Origin: Streptococcus cristatus ATCC 51100 | Lineage (GTDB): Bacteria > Bacillota > Bacilli > Lactobacillales > Streptococcaceae | Length of the DNA: 64,000 nt | NCBI RefSeq assembly: GCF_000222765.1 | Contig: NZ_AFUE01000001.1 | Span: 95,971 to 159,970, forward strand | Reading direction: 5' to 3' | Shown here: positions 18,031 to 26,719 of the stretch, in pieces | How the letters are laid out: each line of letters opens with the position of its first letter | Position numbering within the stretch: the stretch's first letter is position 1 | The notes under the pieces: generated by a model | What the model was told of the DNA's origin: nothing | The model's database searches: none | Seen by the model: the letters and a program-made list of their open reading frames with translations, nothing else | Position numbers and translations under genes: made by a program

Positions 18031-18989
18031 TTCTTCTCCTTATTTATTACGATAACCTTGCCAAAAGATTGGCTACTTTCCAGATAAGCATGAGCGTCCT
18101 GGATTTGCTCAATAGAAAATACTTTTTCAGGTCGTACGTCTACCTGATACCGCTCCACAAAGTCCACCAAAGCTTGTAGCTTGTCTTGAGACACATTGCC
18201 AGAAACAAAGGTAGTCAAGTAGAGATTGCGGTAAAGCATTTCAATAGGGTCAAAGTCTGGAATAGTCCACTGACCGCCCAGCAAGCCACAAGAACAGATC
18301 ATACCACCATCTGCCGTCCGAGCAAATGTATCAAGAATAGCACTCGGACCGACAAGATCCAAGACCTTGTCAAACTGCTCTTTCGTTTGCAAAACACCAT
18401 CCTTGTCCAAAATTACCTGATTAAATCCTGCCTCTTTTAGTTGCTTTTCCTTGCTCAGACTACGGCTACTTCCCGCTAAATAGACATTTGGAAATTGCCC
18501 TTTGAGAAGCTTTGCAAAAGCAATCCCAACACCACTAGTCGCTGCTCGAACCAGAACTCTGTCTCCCTCCTCAATCTTGAGATTGAGATAAGAGCCAAAT
18601 GCTGTATAGTAGGTTTCAGGCAGTGCGATTAAACTTTCCAAAGCAAGCTTTGTCCTCACAGGATAAAACTGTTCATCCGGTAGCAAAACGTACTCAGCAT
18701 AACCACCATCAAAAGCACGCCCCATTTCTCCCATGATGGAAATGATTTGCTGCCCGACCTGCAAATCGGGACGATTGGTCTCCTCTACAAGTCCCACACA
18801 TTTAATTCCTAAAATCCGTGGAAATTGAACGGACGGCGATAGTCCTTGACGAGTAAAAATCTCGCTATGGTTGATTCCAAATCCTTGCACCTTGACCAAG
18901 GTCCAACCTTCTTTAACAGTCGGTTTTGGAACTTCCACAACCTGCAGAACTTCTGGTCCCCCAGCTTCCTTAACAAGCACAGCTTTCAT
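18027..18989 (-). CDS. Zinc-independent MDR-type quinone oxidoreductase
   Basis: The 320-residue protein is a medium-chain dehydrogenase/reductase of the NADPH:quinone reductase kind. It has the MKAVLVKEAGGPEVLQ start, GINHSEIFTRQG, and a GDRVLVRAATSGVGIAFAKL nucleotide-binding loop, without the zinc ligands of alcohol dehydrogenases. It probably reduces quinones or enones. It follows a SnoaL protein in a MarR-led operon and overlaps the ABC ATPase by 4 nt. Confidence 0.8.
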   Translation of the reverse strand: MKAVLVKEAGGPEVLQVVEVPKPTVKEGWTLVKVQGFGINHSEIFTRQGLSPSVQFPRILGIKCVGLVEETNRPDLQVGQQIISIMGEMGRAFDGGYAEYVLLPDEQFYPVRTKLALESLIALPETYYTAFGSYLNLKIEEGDRVLVRAATSGVGIAFAKLLKGQFPNVYLAGSSRSLSKEKQLKEAGFNQVILDKDGVLQTKEQFDKVLDLVGPSAILDTFARTADGGMICSCGLLGGQWTIPDFDPIEMLYRNLYLTTFVSGNVSQDKLQALVDFVERYQVDVRPEKVFSIEQIQDAHAYLESSQSFGKVIVINKEKK

Positions 18990-19003
18990 CTTAGTATCTC
19001 CTT

Positions 19004-19768
19004 TTAAAACTTCCCTCGGTTGGTCAAGTCTTCTACCTTAGGCATGACTTCTTTATTGTCCCAATGCTCAACAATCAAGCCATTCTCCAAACGGAAGATG
19101 TCATACTGGGCATAGGCAACGCCATCAATCTGAGTCTGCCCATAGCTGACCACATAGTTTCCTTGTCCCAAAAGTTGGAAAACAAAGTCAAAAGTAACCC
19201 CATGTTCAGCCACATAGTCTTTATAAGCAGCACTTCCTTGTCCAATCTCATGATTATGCTGAATCAAATCGTCTGCTACATAATCACTCCACTGCTCCAG
19301 TTCCCCATTTTGGAAAATTTCTGTCAAGAAACGGCGAACTAACTTTTTATTTTCTGCTGTCTTATCCAAATCCTTGATCTCAAAATCACCAAAAATCTGA
19401 TCTAATTGGCCATTTTCAGGTGTTCGATAGTAGTCAATAACATCCCAATGCTCCACGATACGACCATTCTCATCCGCACGGAAAGTATCTGTCGTCACCC
19501 ATTGAGCTTCCCCACCATTGAGATATTGATGAACATGGACGAAGACTAGATTGCCGTCTTCAATAGTGCGAACAATTTTCATCTCACGCTCGGGATGGCG
19601 CTCAAAGAAATTTGCAAAGAAAGCCGCAAAACCTTCTTTCCCATCTGGCACACCTGTCGAGTGTTGAATGTAGGTATCCCCTACAGACTGGGCTTGAGCC
19701 TCAGCAACACACCCGTCTTGAATGGCATGAATATATAAATTTTGCGCATTTTCAACTTGTTTTGACAT
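19004..19768 (-). CDS. Tandem SnoaL-like (NTF2 fold) protein
   Basis: The 254-residue protein contains two consecutive SnoaL-like halves. Each has a QHSTG/QHNHEIG-type pocket segment and a GRIVEHWD or GLIVEHWD strand (near residues 102-109 and 231-238), pointing to an internal duplication. Such proteins are polyketide-cyclase-like or bind small hydrophobic molecules. Genomic neighbours (MarR, quinone reductase) suggest a role in coping with a reactive organic compound. No precise substrate can be given. Confidence 0.75.
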   Translation of the reverse strand: MSKQVENAQNLYIHAIQDGCVAEAQAQSVGDTYIQHSTGVPDGKEGFAAFFANFFERHPEREMKIVRTIEDGNLVFVHVHQYLNGGEAQWVTTDTFRADENGRIVEHWDVIDYYRTPENGQLDQIFGDFEIKDLDKTAENKKLVRRFLTEIFQNGELEQWSDYVADDLIQHNHEIGQGSAAYKDYVAEHGVTFDFVFQLLGQGNYVVSYGQTQIDGVAYAQYDIFRLENGLIVEHWDNKEVMPKVEDLTNRGKF

Positions 19769-19771
19769 GAT

Positions 19772-20215
19772 TTATGCCTCATTTGCTTTCTCTTTCAGAT
19801 TGGCTAAAATACGTTCCTGATAACTTTCAAATTGGCAAATTTCTTCCTCTGAGAAGCCTTTATAAAAAATAGCATCCAACTTTTGACTGATACGATGGCC
19901 AACTTCCTTCTGAGACCAACCCTGCTCTGTCAACTTGACATATTTTTTTCTCTTATCTATTCCACATGGACTGATGGTGATCAGATTTTGCTCCTCAAGC
20001 TTCTTAATCATGGTTGTTAGCGTATTGTTAGCAAGACCAGTCGCAAGCGCAATATCTGTCGCCGTAGCGCAACCTGTCTCACTATTCCATAAAACAGTGA
20101 GAATCTTGCCCTGCTCACTCCGATAAAGGGTTTCAGGATCCTGACTCAGTAACTTTTGAAAAATCCGCCCATTCAACAAACGAATATGATGGGCAACTAA
20201 ATGACTATCTTTCAT
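19772..20215 (-). CDS. MarR-family transcriptional regulator
   Basis: A 147-residue winged-helix protein: TATDIALATGLANNTLTTMIKKLEEQNLI is the recognition region and the wing carries DKRKKYVKLTEQG. It begins an operon with the SnoaL protein (3 bp gap) and the quinone reductase, and probably represses it until a ligand or oxidant appears. Two near-identical 15-bp operators bracket its own promoter. The ATG has GGAGGAAGT upstream. Confidence 0.88.
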   Translation of the reverse strand: MKDSHLVAHHIRLLNGRIFQKLLSQDPETLYRSEQGKILTVLWNSETGCATATDIALATGLANNTLTTMIKKLEEQNLITISPCGIDKRKKYVKLTEQGWSQKEVGHRISQKLDAIFYKGFSEEEICQFESYQERILANLKEKANEA

Positions 20216-20229
20216 ACTTCCTCCAATTT

Positions 20230-20306
20230 ATTTCTATATCGAATTTTTTCTATTTATTGTAACACCCGATATTACACTTGTCAAGGATTTTATTCGATTT
20301 AGAAAT
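20230..20306 (-). promoter_or_regulatory. marR promoter with paired operators
   Basis: The minus strand carries TTGACA (20284-20279), a 17-bp spacer and TACAAT (20261-20256). Inverted 15-bp arms ATTTCTATATCGAAT (20230-20244) and ATTCGATTTAGAAAT (20292-20306) match at 14 of 15 positions and flank the promoter. Each arm is itself an imperfect palindrome, as expected for MarR operators. Autoregulation is inferred. Confidence 0.75.
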
Positions 20307-20352
20307 AATTTAAAATTGGGTAAAGATCTTTAAACTCAAAGTTCAAAACAAA

Positions 20353-20398
20353 AAGCCCAGTGTAAAGAGGAAATCCCTCTCCCACACTGAGCTTATTT
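20353..20398 (-). terminator. Terminator after the YciO-family gene
   Basis: A long hairpin (20353-20394) with arms around AAGCCCAGTGT and ACACTGAGCTT lies just after the stop at 20404. On the minus strand it is followed by a T-rich stretch. Confidence 0.75.
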
Positions 20399-20403
20399 TT
20401 ATC

Positions 20404-21183
20404 TTAGTAATATTCACCCTGACGGTAATCCCATGAGTTAAAGGTATCTGACAGGTGCATCATGATTTTGTCGATGTCCAAGCCTTTGCGGATGACCACT
20501 GGTGCTGGTGAGATGGAACGTTGCCCACCTTGTTCTGGAATCAGTTTTCCATCTTTATCCACCATAGAGACCATAACGCCTTGCTCGTAGCGAGTTTCAA
20601 TGGTCTTGTCTGGCTGGATAGAGGCTACATAGTCATCTGCTTCAATAACCAAATCAACAGCATTTTCGATGCGCTCTCCAATTCCTTCTACCTTGCCGCG
20701 GTTTCCTTTACCGGATGGGTTGGCTGAGGAAGCATAGACCATCTTACCTTCTTCCCAAAGCTTAGCTGCCAGCTGCTCGCCCGCCTTACCAAACTTAATA
20801 ACAAAACAGCTAGTGCCACGAACATCTGTCATCAACTCTTCCCGACCGTCGCCATAGGCTTTGAGCTTTTCAAAAGCTTCCGGCTTCCATGGAAGGATAC
20901 AGCCCAAGAGGATGTCTTCATCCCAATGCTTTTGGTAAAAAGCTTCAATTTCCGGATTGAGTTGTGCTAAAGCGCGAAGCTCATCCATACTGCCACAGAG
21001 GACAACACCTGGCTTATTACGGTTACGTGCCTTAGCTTCGAACTTACGCTCCAAGCCAGCTTTATCGCTGGTCATGATGATGTAACCCACCTTGGTCGGG
21101 CAAACGATGCAGCCGCCATCGCCTTTCAAGATGTCATAGCCTTCTTGTGAAAGAGTTCCGTTCCATTGAATGTGTTTTGTCAT
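20404..21183 (-). CDS. YrdC/Sua5/YciO-domain protein
   Basis: The 259-residue protein has a YrdC-type fold: CIVCPTKVGYIIMTSDKAGLERKFEAKARNRNKPG at the N-terminus and SSANPSGKGNRGKVE near the middle, the KR-S-N nucleotide-binding pattern. The divergent motifs fit the YciO branch rather than the TsaC/Sua5 enzymes that make threonylcarbamoyl-AMP. A true Sua5 would be expected elsewhere. Role uncertain. Confidence 0.75.
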   Translation of the reverse strand: MTKHIQWNGTLSQEGYDILKGDGGCIVCPTKVGYIIMTSDKAGLERKFEAKARNRNKPGVVLCGSMDELRALAQLNPEIEAFYQKHWDEDILLGCILPWKPEAFEKLKAYGDGREELMTDVRGTSCFVIKFGKAGEQLAAKLWEEGKMVYASSANPSGKGNRGKVEGIGERIENAVDLVIEADDYVASIQPDKTIETRYEQGVMVSMVDKDGKLIPEQGGQRSISPAPVVIRKGLDIDKIMMHLSDTFNSWDYRQGEYY

Positions 21184-21282
21184 AAGTTTCTTCCTTTTCT
21201 ATTAAATTAAGATTTATTTTACCATATATTTTTATTGGAAACAAGATTTTTTCAGAATTTTCTCAATATAGCAAAAATAAGG

Positions 21283-21873
21283 TTACTGCCAATAAGATGG
21301 ACGATTTTTTTCATATTCTGCAATCAAATCCTCATACTGGAGTGTAATGCCGATGTCATCCAGACCGTTGAGGAGCTTGTGCTTCCATTCACCATCAATG
21401 TCAAAGGAGAATTCTCCCACCGGTGAAAAAATCTTCTGCTGCTCCAAATCCACCGTCACTTCATCCGTCGGTTTCAGATTCGCCAAGGCTTGCCGCACTT
21501 CTAGCGGCTGGACAATTGGTAGCATACCGTTATTAAGCTCATTGTTGTAGTGAATATCCCCGAAAGATCCAGCAATGACTACCTTGAAGCCATAGTCAGC
21601 CAAGGCCCAGGCAGCGTGCTCCCGAGAGGAACCCGCCCCGAAATTATCTCCTGAAATCAGAATAGTTGCCTTGCGGTACTCCGGTCTATTAAAGACGAAA
21701 TCAGGATCTTCAGTATATCGATTGTCCAGATAACGCCAAGCATACATGAGATACTTGCCAAAACCTTTTTTATCAATCAACTTGAGAAACTGCTTGGGCA
21801 AAATTTGGTCCGTATCGATATTATCGTTCATGAGGGGCACTGTTGTCCCCGTGTAGATTGTAAATTTTTCCAT
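21283..21873 (-). CDS. leuD: 3-isopropylmalate dehydratase small subunit
   Basis: A 196-residue Leu[17 protein letters not shown] at the start, the swivel-domain motif [17 protein letters not shown], and the [19 protein letters not shown] segment. With LeuC it isomerises 2- to 3-isopropylmalate in leucine synthesis. It is the last gene of the leu operon, 9 bp after leuC. Confidence 0.95.
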   Translation of the reverse strand: MEKFTIYTGTTVPLMNDNIDTDQILPKQFLKLIDKKGFGKYLMYAWRYLDNRYTEDPDFVFNRPEYRKATILISGDNFGAGSSREHAAWALADYGFKVVIAGSFGDIHYNNELNNGMLPIVQPLEVRQALANLKPTDEVTVDLEQQKIFSPVGEFSFDIDGEWKHKLLNGLDDIGITLQYEDLIAEYEKNRPSYWQ

Positions 21874-21882
21874 AAACCTTCC

Positions 21883-23265
21883 TTACTGGACCTCCGGTAG
21901 TTGGCGGACGTCTACGAAGTGCCCGGCGATGGCTGCCGCTGCGGCCATTGCCGGACTGCAAAGATGGGTTTTAGCTCCAAATCCCTGCCGATCCTCAAAG
22001 TTCCGATTGCTAGTCGAAGCACAGTGAACTCCGTCTGGCACCTTGTCTGGATTCATTCCCAGGCACATGGAACAGCCCGGATCGCGCCACTCAAAGCCTG
22101 CATCCATGAAAATTTTATCCAGTCCCATCTTTTCAGCAGCCCGCTTGACCGGACGAGAGCCTGGTACGACGATAGCAGTCAGATTGGGAGCGATATGCTT
22201 GCCAGCGACAAACTTAGCCGCCAGCTGCAAATCGCTGAGTCTGGCATTGGTACAGGATCCGATAAAGATATAACCTAGGTCAATATCTTCTGCTTTCTTA
22301 CCCGGGGCGAGGTCCATGTAATTGTAAGCCCGCTCGTCGTTCATATCGCGGATTTCTGGGAAAGCCGCGCCAAACTCTACTCCCATAGAAGGATTGGTTC
22401 CCCAAGTTACCATAGGTGCCAGCTCGGAGACATCCATCTCAATGACCTTATCATAGACAGCATCAGGATCACTGACCAGAGTCTTCCAATCAGCTACCGC
22501 CGCCTCAAAGTCCTTGGGAGCGCCCGGCCGCCCTTGAACGTAATCATAAGTCTTCTGGTCAGGATTCATAATGCCCATCTTGGAGCCAAACTCAATGGAC
22601 ATATTGCAGATGGTCATACGCTCTTCCATGGTCAGATGGTCAATCGCATCACCGGCATACTCTACCACATAGCCAACACCCGCAGCTACACCGTATTTGG
22701 CAATTAAAGCGAGGATAAAATCTTTTGAATAAACACCTTTAGGTGGAACTCCGGTAAATTTGACCAGCATTTTCTTGGGTTTGACTTGCCAAATGGTCTG
22801 CGTGGCAAAGACGTGCTCCACCTCTGAAGTACCAATTCCAAAAGCAATAGCTCCAAAAGCTCCGTGAGTAGCCGTGTGACTATCGCCACAGACGATAAAT
22901 TTGCCCGGTTGAGTCTTGCCTGTTTCGGGTCCAACCATATGAACAATCCCCTGCAGTTCCGATCCGTGAGCCGCATGCTCGATGCCAAAATCCTTGACGT
23001 TCTCAGAAAGTTTATCAATCTGAGCCTTGGAAATCACATCCCGAATATCATAGATATTGACCGTAGGAACATTATGGTCAAAAGTTCCAAAAGTTAAGTC
23101 CGGTCGTCTAACCTTGCGACCGGCATCTCGAAGTCCTTGAAAAGCCTGAGGGCTGGTTACTTCATGAATATAATGCTGATCCACATACATAAGCTGGGGT
23201 TGACCTTCTTGGCCTGTTATTACGTGTCTTTCCCAAATCTTATCAAAAATTGATTTTCCAGCCAT
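21883..23265 (-). CDS. leuC: 3-isopropylmalate dehydratase large subunit
   Basis: A 460-residue aconitase-family protein. The [4Fe-4S] ligands are in [11 protein letters not shown] and [11 protein letters not shown], with [26 protein letters not shown] earlier. The start [14 protein letters not shown] at 23265 has GGAGAAG upstream; the open frame to 23298 would add residues read from the end of the preceding gene. It partners LeuD. Confidence 0.95.
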   Translation of the reverse strand: MAGKSIFDKIWERHVITGQEGQPQLMYVDQHYIHEVTSPQAFQGLRDAGRKVRRPDLTFGTFDHNVPTVNIYDIRDVISKAQIDKLSENVKDFGIEHAAHGSELQGIVHMVGPETGKTQPGKFIVCGDSHTATHGAFGAIAFGIGTSEVEHVFATQTIWQVKPKKMLVKFTGVPPKGVYSKDFILALIAKYGVAAGVGYVVEYAGDAIDHLTMEERMTICNMSIEFGSKMGIMNPDQKTYDYVQGRPGAPKDFEAAVADWKTLVSDPDAVYDKVIEMDVSELAPMVTWGTNPSMGVEFGAAFPEIRDMNDERAYNYMDLAPGKKAEDIDLGYIFIGSCTNARLSDLQLAAKFVAGKHIAPNLTAIVVPGSRPVKRAAEKMGLDKIFMDAGFEWRDPGCSMCLGMNPDKVPDGVHCASTSNRNFEDRQGFGAKTHLCSPAMAAAAAIAGHFVDVRQLPEVQ

Positions 23266-23266
23266 A

Positions 23267-23533
23267 CTAGCTTCTCCATATGTAATACAAAATTCCAATT
23301 TCCACTATTATTCCGCAAATCCAAGCCAACCAGAAATACCATTTTCTGGTCTTGTGGTGAAAGAGGCGACCACCTAAGAAAGCGCCCAAACCTCCGGCTC
23401 CTAATGCTGACAAGAGCAAAGTCTTCTCTGGAATGCGGTAGTGATTTTTCTTAGCCTTACGCTTATCCCAGCCATAAAGGAGGAAAACGATAAGGTTCCA
23501 TATCAGGCAAATACCTGTTAGTATCCATTTCAT
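23267..23533 (-). CDS. DUF1294 small membrane protein
   Basis: An 88-residue protein with three membrane helices and the DUF1294 pattern [21 protein letters not shown]...[21 protein letters not shown]. It lies inside the leu operon. Its start overlaps the leuB stop (ATGA) and its stop comes 1 bp before leuC, so it is made together with leucine enzymes. Function unknown; transport or membrane accessory roles are possible. Confidence 0.8.
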   Translation of the reverse strand: MKWILTGICLIWNLIVFLLYGWDKRKAKKNHYRIPEKTLLLSALGAGGLGAFLGGRLFHHKTRKWYFWLAWICGIIVEIGILYYIWRS

Positions 23534-24567
23534 AAGTTATTGATAATGGCCTCCGTCATTTGAGTTGTTGTCGCCTGACCGCCCAGATCTCGCGTTAAAA
23601 TCCCTTGAGCCAAGGTCTTTTCAACCGCTGCTTCAATCGCTTCTGCAGCTTCTAGCTCTGCAAAACTATCCCGCAGCATCATGGCTACAGAAAGGATCAT
23701 GCTGATAGGATTGGCAATACCTAGCCCTGCAATATCAGGAGCTGAACCATGGATAGGCTCGTAAAGACTTGGCCCAGTAGCCGAATGACTGGCTGATGGC
23801 ATAACTCCCAGCGTCCCTGACAGGACACTGGACTCGTCGGATAGAATATCCCCAAAAAGATTTTCCGTTACAACAACATCAAACTTAGCAGGATTGGTAA
23901 TCATGAGCATCGCAGCGCTGTCCACCAGCTGGTGCTCCAAGGTCACATCTGGATAATCCTTGGCCACCTCATCTGCTACTCTGCGCCAGAGCTTGGATGT
24001 CGCTAGTACATTTTGCTTGTCAATACTGGTCACGCGCTTTCTGCGACCACGCGCAATGTCAAAAGCCTTACGGACAATTCGCTCCACCTCTTCATAGCTG
24101 TAGTCATTGATATCCCGCGCGGTTCTGTCTTCCAAAATATGCTCGCCAAAGTAAATCCCACCAGTCAGCTCGCGCACGACCACGAAATCCACACCAGCAA
24201 TTCTTTCAGGTTTCAAAGGCGACAAATGCTTCAGAGCATCGAAAATCTTAACTGGGCGTATATTGGCATAGAGTTCAAGCTCCTTCCGCAGAGCGAGCAA
24301 GCCTTGCTCAGGACGAACTGGAGCATTATCATACTGGGGACTGCCGATAGCTGCTAGGAGAATAGCATCCGCCTCCTTGGCCGCTTCTAGAGTTGACTGA
24401 GGCAGAGGATGACCTTCCGCATCGATACCAGCACCCCCAAAAGCCTTCTCCGTGATATGATACGTAAAACCGAACTTGTCCGCAACAGCAGCAAGTACTT
24501 GGAGACCGGCTTCCATGATTTCTGGGCCGATACCATCACCCGCCAGAGCTACAATTTCTTTTGTCAT
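23530..24567 (-). CDS. leuB: 3-isopropylmalate dehydrogenase
   Basis: A 345-residue isocitrate/isopropylmalate dehydrogenase: GDGIGPEIM, the RVTSIDKQNVL active-site loop, the metal-binding NLFGDILSDE, and GSAPDIAGLGIANP for NAD binding. It oxidises and decarboxylates 3-isopropylmalate. It follows leuA by 12 bp and overlaps the DUF1294 gene. Confidence 0.95.
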   Translation of the reverse strand: MTKEIVALAGDGIGPEIMEAGLQVLAAVADKFGFTYHITEKAFGGAGIDAEGHPLPQSTLEAAKEADAILLAAIGSPQYDNAPVRPEQGLLALRKELELYANIRPVKIFDALKHLSPLKPERIAGVDFVVVRELTGGIYFGEHILEDRTARDINDYSYEEVERIVRKAFDIARGRRKRVTSIDKQNVLATSKLWRRVADEVAKDYPDVTLEHQLVDSAAMLMITNPAKFDVVVTENLFGDILSDESSVLSGTLGVMPSASHSATGPSLYEPIHGSAPDIAGLGIANPISMILSVAMMLRDSFAELEAAEAIEAAVEKTLAQGILTRDLGGQATTTQMTEAIINNL

Positions 24568-24579
24568 AGTCGCTTCCTT

Positions 24580-26145
24580 CTAATTATTTGCAGGCAGATC
24601 GCGGTAGGATACCTGATGGCCGATTTCACCGGCATTTTCCTTTTGCACAAAGGTATTGGCATGGATATAGGCAATGGCGCTGGCCTTAAGAACATCAAAG
24701 TCAATACCAGAGGAGTTGAAAATCGTATCTGTATCCGTATTTTCAATAGCTACTAAAACACGAGCCTGAGAGTCAATTCCGTCCGTCACGGCCTCAATAT
24801 TATAGGCTAAAAGTTGAACAGATTGGTTAAAGAATTGGTCAATAGCATTAAAGATAGCTTCGACACTTCCCTTGCCTTCTGCCACACAGTTGACCGTCTC
24901 ACCGTCGCCATTAACCAACTGCACATCTGCTGTGATGGTATGATCGTCATTGGTCGTCAGCTGCAGATCATTAAAGTGGAAGCCTTCTGGATTTTCAACT
25001 GTAGTTCCAGCAATCAGAGCCCGAATGTCAGCGTCCGTGACTTCGTTTTTCTTATCAGCCAAGGCCTTAAACTTAGCAAAGAGCTCATTAATTTCAGATT
25101 CTTCAAAGTCCAGAGACAGTTCTTTGAGTTTTTCAACAAAGGCGTGGCGGCCAGACAGCTTGCCAAGCGGAAGTGAATTGCTCTTGACTCCAACCAGCTC
25201 AGGAGTAATGATTTCATAGGTCAGTGGATTCTTAAGAACGCCATCCTGATGGATACCGGACTCATGAGAGAAGGCATTGCCACCAACAACCGCCTTGTTC
25301 TTAGGCACTGGAATACCTGAGAAGCGGGACACCAACTCAGAAGTGTTGATGGTTTCATTAAGGACAATGTCTGTCTCAACTTGGTAATAATCCTTGCGAA
25401 TTTCCAAGGCAACCGCTACTTCTTCCAACGCAGCATTACCAGCACGCTCGCCAATACCATTAATAGTGCCTTCCACCCGTCTAGCTCCGTATTTGACCGC
25501 GGACAGGCTGTTGGCTACCGCCATTCCCAAATCATCGTGACAGTGAGGACTATAGATAATCTCACGATCTGTTTGGACATTGTCAATCAGATGCTTGAAG
25601 ATATTGCCAAACTCTTCTGGCGTGGTAAAGCCGACTGTGTCTGGAATGTTGATGTAGCTAGCACCTGCATCAACTGCTGTCTGGACAACTTGAAGCAGAA
25701 AATCCAGCTCGGTCCGTGTCGCATCCTCAGGTGAAAACTCGACAATCTCAAACTTAGAGCGAGCATAGGAAACGTGCTCCTTAATGGCTTCTAAAATCTC
25801 TTCCTTGGACTTTTTCAGCTTGAACTCTCTATGGATGGGACTGGTTGCAATAAAGACGTGGATCTGCGGATGTTTGGCATCCTTGAGTGCCTCGTAGCAG
25901 GCGTCGATGTCCGATTTAACCGAACGCGCCAAGCCAGTGACAGACGCTTTTGTAATGACTTTAGCAATCTCTTGCACTGCCGCAAATGAATCTGGACTAG
26001 CAGCTGGGAAACCAGCTTCAATAGCAGAAATTCCCCATTTTTCTAGTTGCTTAGCAATGGCAACCTTTTCCTTAATAGAGAAATTCACTCCCGGTGTCTG
26101 CTCACCGTCCCGAAGGCTGGTATCAAGAAACTCAACTTTTTGCAT
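24580..26145 (-). CDS. leuA: 2-isopropylmalate synthase
   Basis: A 521-residue enzyme: the [13 protein letters not shown] active site, [28 protein letters not shown], and a C-terminal LeuA regulatory domain from about residue 390 that binds leucine for feedback inhibition. It catalyses the first committed step of leucine synthesis. The ATG at 26145 follows AGAGGAAAG; the frame is open to 26202 but that part lies in the leader. It is the first enzyme of the operon, downstream of an attenuator. Confidence 0.95.
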   Translation of the reverse strand: MQKVEFLDTSLRDGEQTPGVNFSIKEKVAIAKQLEKWGISAIEAGFPAASPDSFAAVQEIAKVITKASVTGLARSVKSDIDACYEALKDAKHPQIHVFIATSPIHREFKLKKSKEEILEAIKEHVSYARSKFEIVEFSPEDATRTELDFLLQVVQTAVDAGASYINIPDTVGFTTPEEFGNIFKHLIDNVQTDREIIYSPHCHDDLGMAVANSLSAVKYGARRVEGTINGIGERAGNAALEEVAVALEIRKDYYQVETDIVLNETINTSELVSRFSGIPVPKNKAVVGGNAFSHESGIHQDGVLKNPLTYEIITPELVGVKSNSLPLGKLSGRHAFVEKLKELSLDFEESEINELFAKFKALADKKNEVTDADIRALIAGTTVENPEGFHFNDLQLTTNDDHTITADVQLVNGDGETVNCVAEGKGSVEAIFNAIDQFFNQSVQLLAYNIEAVTDGIDSQARVLVAIENTDTDTIFNSSGIDFDVLKASAIAYIHANTFVQKENAGEIGHQVSYRDLPANN

Positions 26146-26259
26146 AGACTTTCCTCTTTCTTTATCGTTTAAAACAGCTATAAAAATCAATGAGAGATAC
26201 AACTATGGAATGAACTTTTAGTTCGCTTTTCTCAGTATATCCTAGCAAAGATTTTCGTG

Positions 26260-26349
26260 AAGAATAAAATAAAAACATCTCGCTGGAAGCCAAGCGAGAT
26301 GTTGATTTACTCCCGCTTGGTAAGCCAAACAGGACTAATGCTTTCGCAC
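26260..26349 (-). promoter_or_regulatory. Transcription attenuator of the leu operon
   Basis: The terminator has perfect 11-bp arms (26274-26284 and 26293-26303) followed by TTTTTATTTTATT on the minus strand. An alternative pairing joins CCAAGCGGGAG (minus strand, 26320-26310) with CTCGCTTGG (26298-26290), which would disrupt the terminator. A small GAAA-loop hairpin follows the leader stop codon. Together with the Leu-rich leader peptide this fits ribosome-mediated attenuation. No T-box sequence is present. Confidence 0.8.
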
Positions 26350-26402
26350 TAGCCCGAGTAACGCAACAACAAAGCAAAGTCTGAAAATTGAGTTGACTTC
26401 AT
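26349..26402 (-). CDS. leuL: Leucine leader peptide
   Basis: A 17-residue ORF, MKSTQFSDFALLLRYSG, with three adjacent TTG leucine codons at positions 11-13. It has an AAAGGAG ribosome site ten bases upstream and ends 46 bp before the attenuator hairpin. Stalling at the Leu codons when charged leucyl-tRNA is scarce would favour the antiterminator. Confidence 0.8.
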   Translation of the reverse strand: MKSTQFSDFALLLRYSG

Positions 26403-26438
26403 GTTTGACTGACTCCTTTTGAAATGTTATTGATTAGT

Positions 26439-26494
26439 ATTTTAGCACAGTATCATTCAGCTGTCAACAGATAATTCGATATTTTCTGAAAATT
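26439..26494 (-). promoter_or_regulatory. leu operon promoter and CodY-like box
   Basis: TTGACA (26467-26462), a 17-bp spacer and TAAAAT (26444-26439) form a near-consensus promoter. At 26480-26494 lies TATTTTCTGAAAATT, matching the CodY consensus AATTTTCWGAAAATT at 14 of 15 positions, 12 bp upstream of the -35. CodY control by branched-chain amino acids is inferred. Confidence 0.75.
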
Positions 26495-26540
26495 TTTAAT
26501 ATGCTGGATTATTTTGTGGCATTATTAGTATAAATGCGAG

Positions 26541-26569
26541 AAAGAAAAAGAAGCAGGCCAGCTCCTTCT
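26541..26569 (-). terminator. Terminator downstream of the membrane-protein island
   Basis: Arms AGAAGCAG (26549-26556) and CTCCTTCT (26562-26569), with one mismatch, are followed by a T-rich run on the minus strand. It lies about 150 bp after the last gene of the island and before the leu promoter. Confidence 0.55.
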
Positions 26570-26719
26570 TCTAGTAATATATTGACTACAAGGATAAAAT
26601 TTTGAAAACCAGTCATTCCTCCCTATTAGAAGAGAATCATACGCGGCAAATCTGCCAGCCTTATACCATTGCTGATCCCCATGCTTTCCAAATCAACTTT
26701 TCCATCTTTGATTTCTATA

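Noticed and set aside
26162-26377. 71-residue minus-strand reading frame upstream of leuA
   Set aside because: It runs through the attenuator hairpin and lacks a ribosome site; the 17-residue leader peptide explains the region better.
26146-26402. T-box riboswitch for the leu operon
   Set aside because: The conserved T-box bulge sequence before the terminator is absent, and the leader is short with a Leu-rich peptide.
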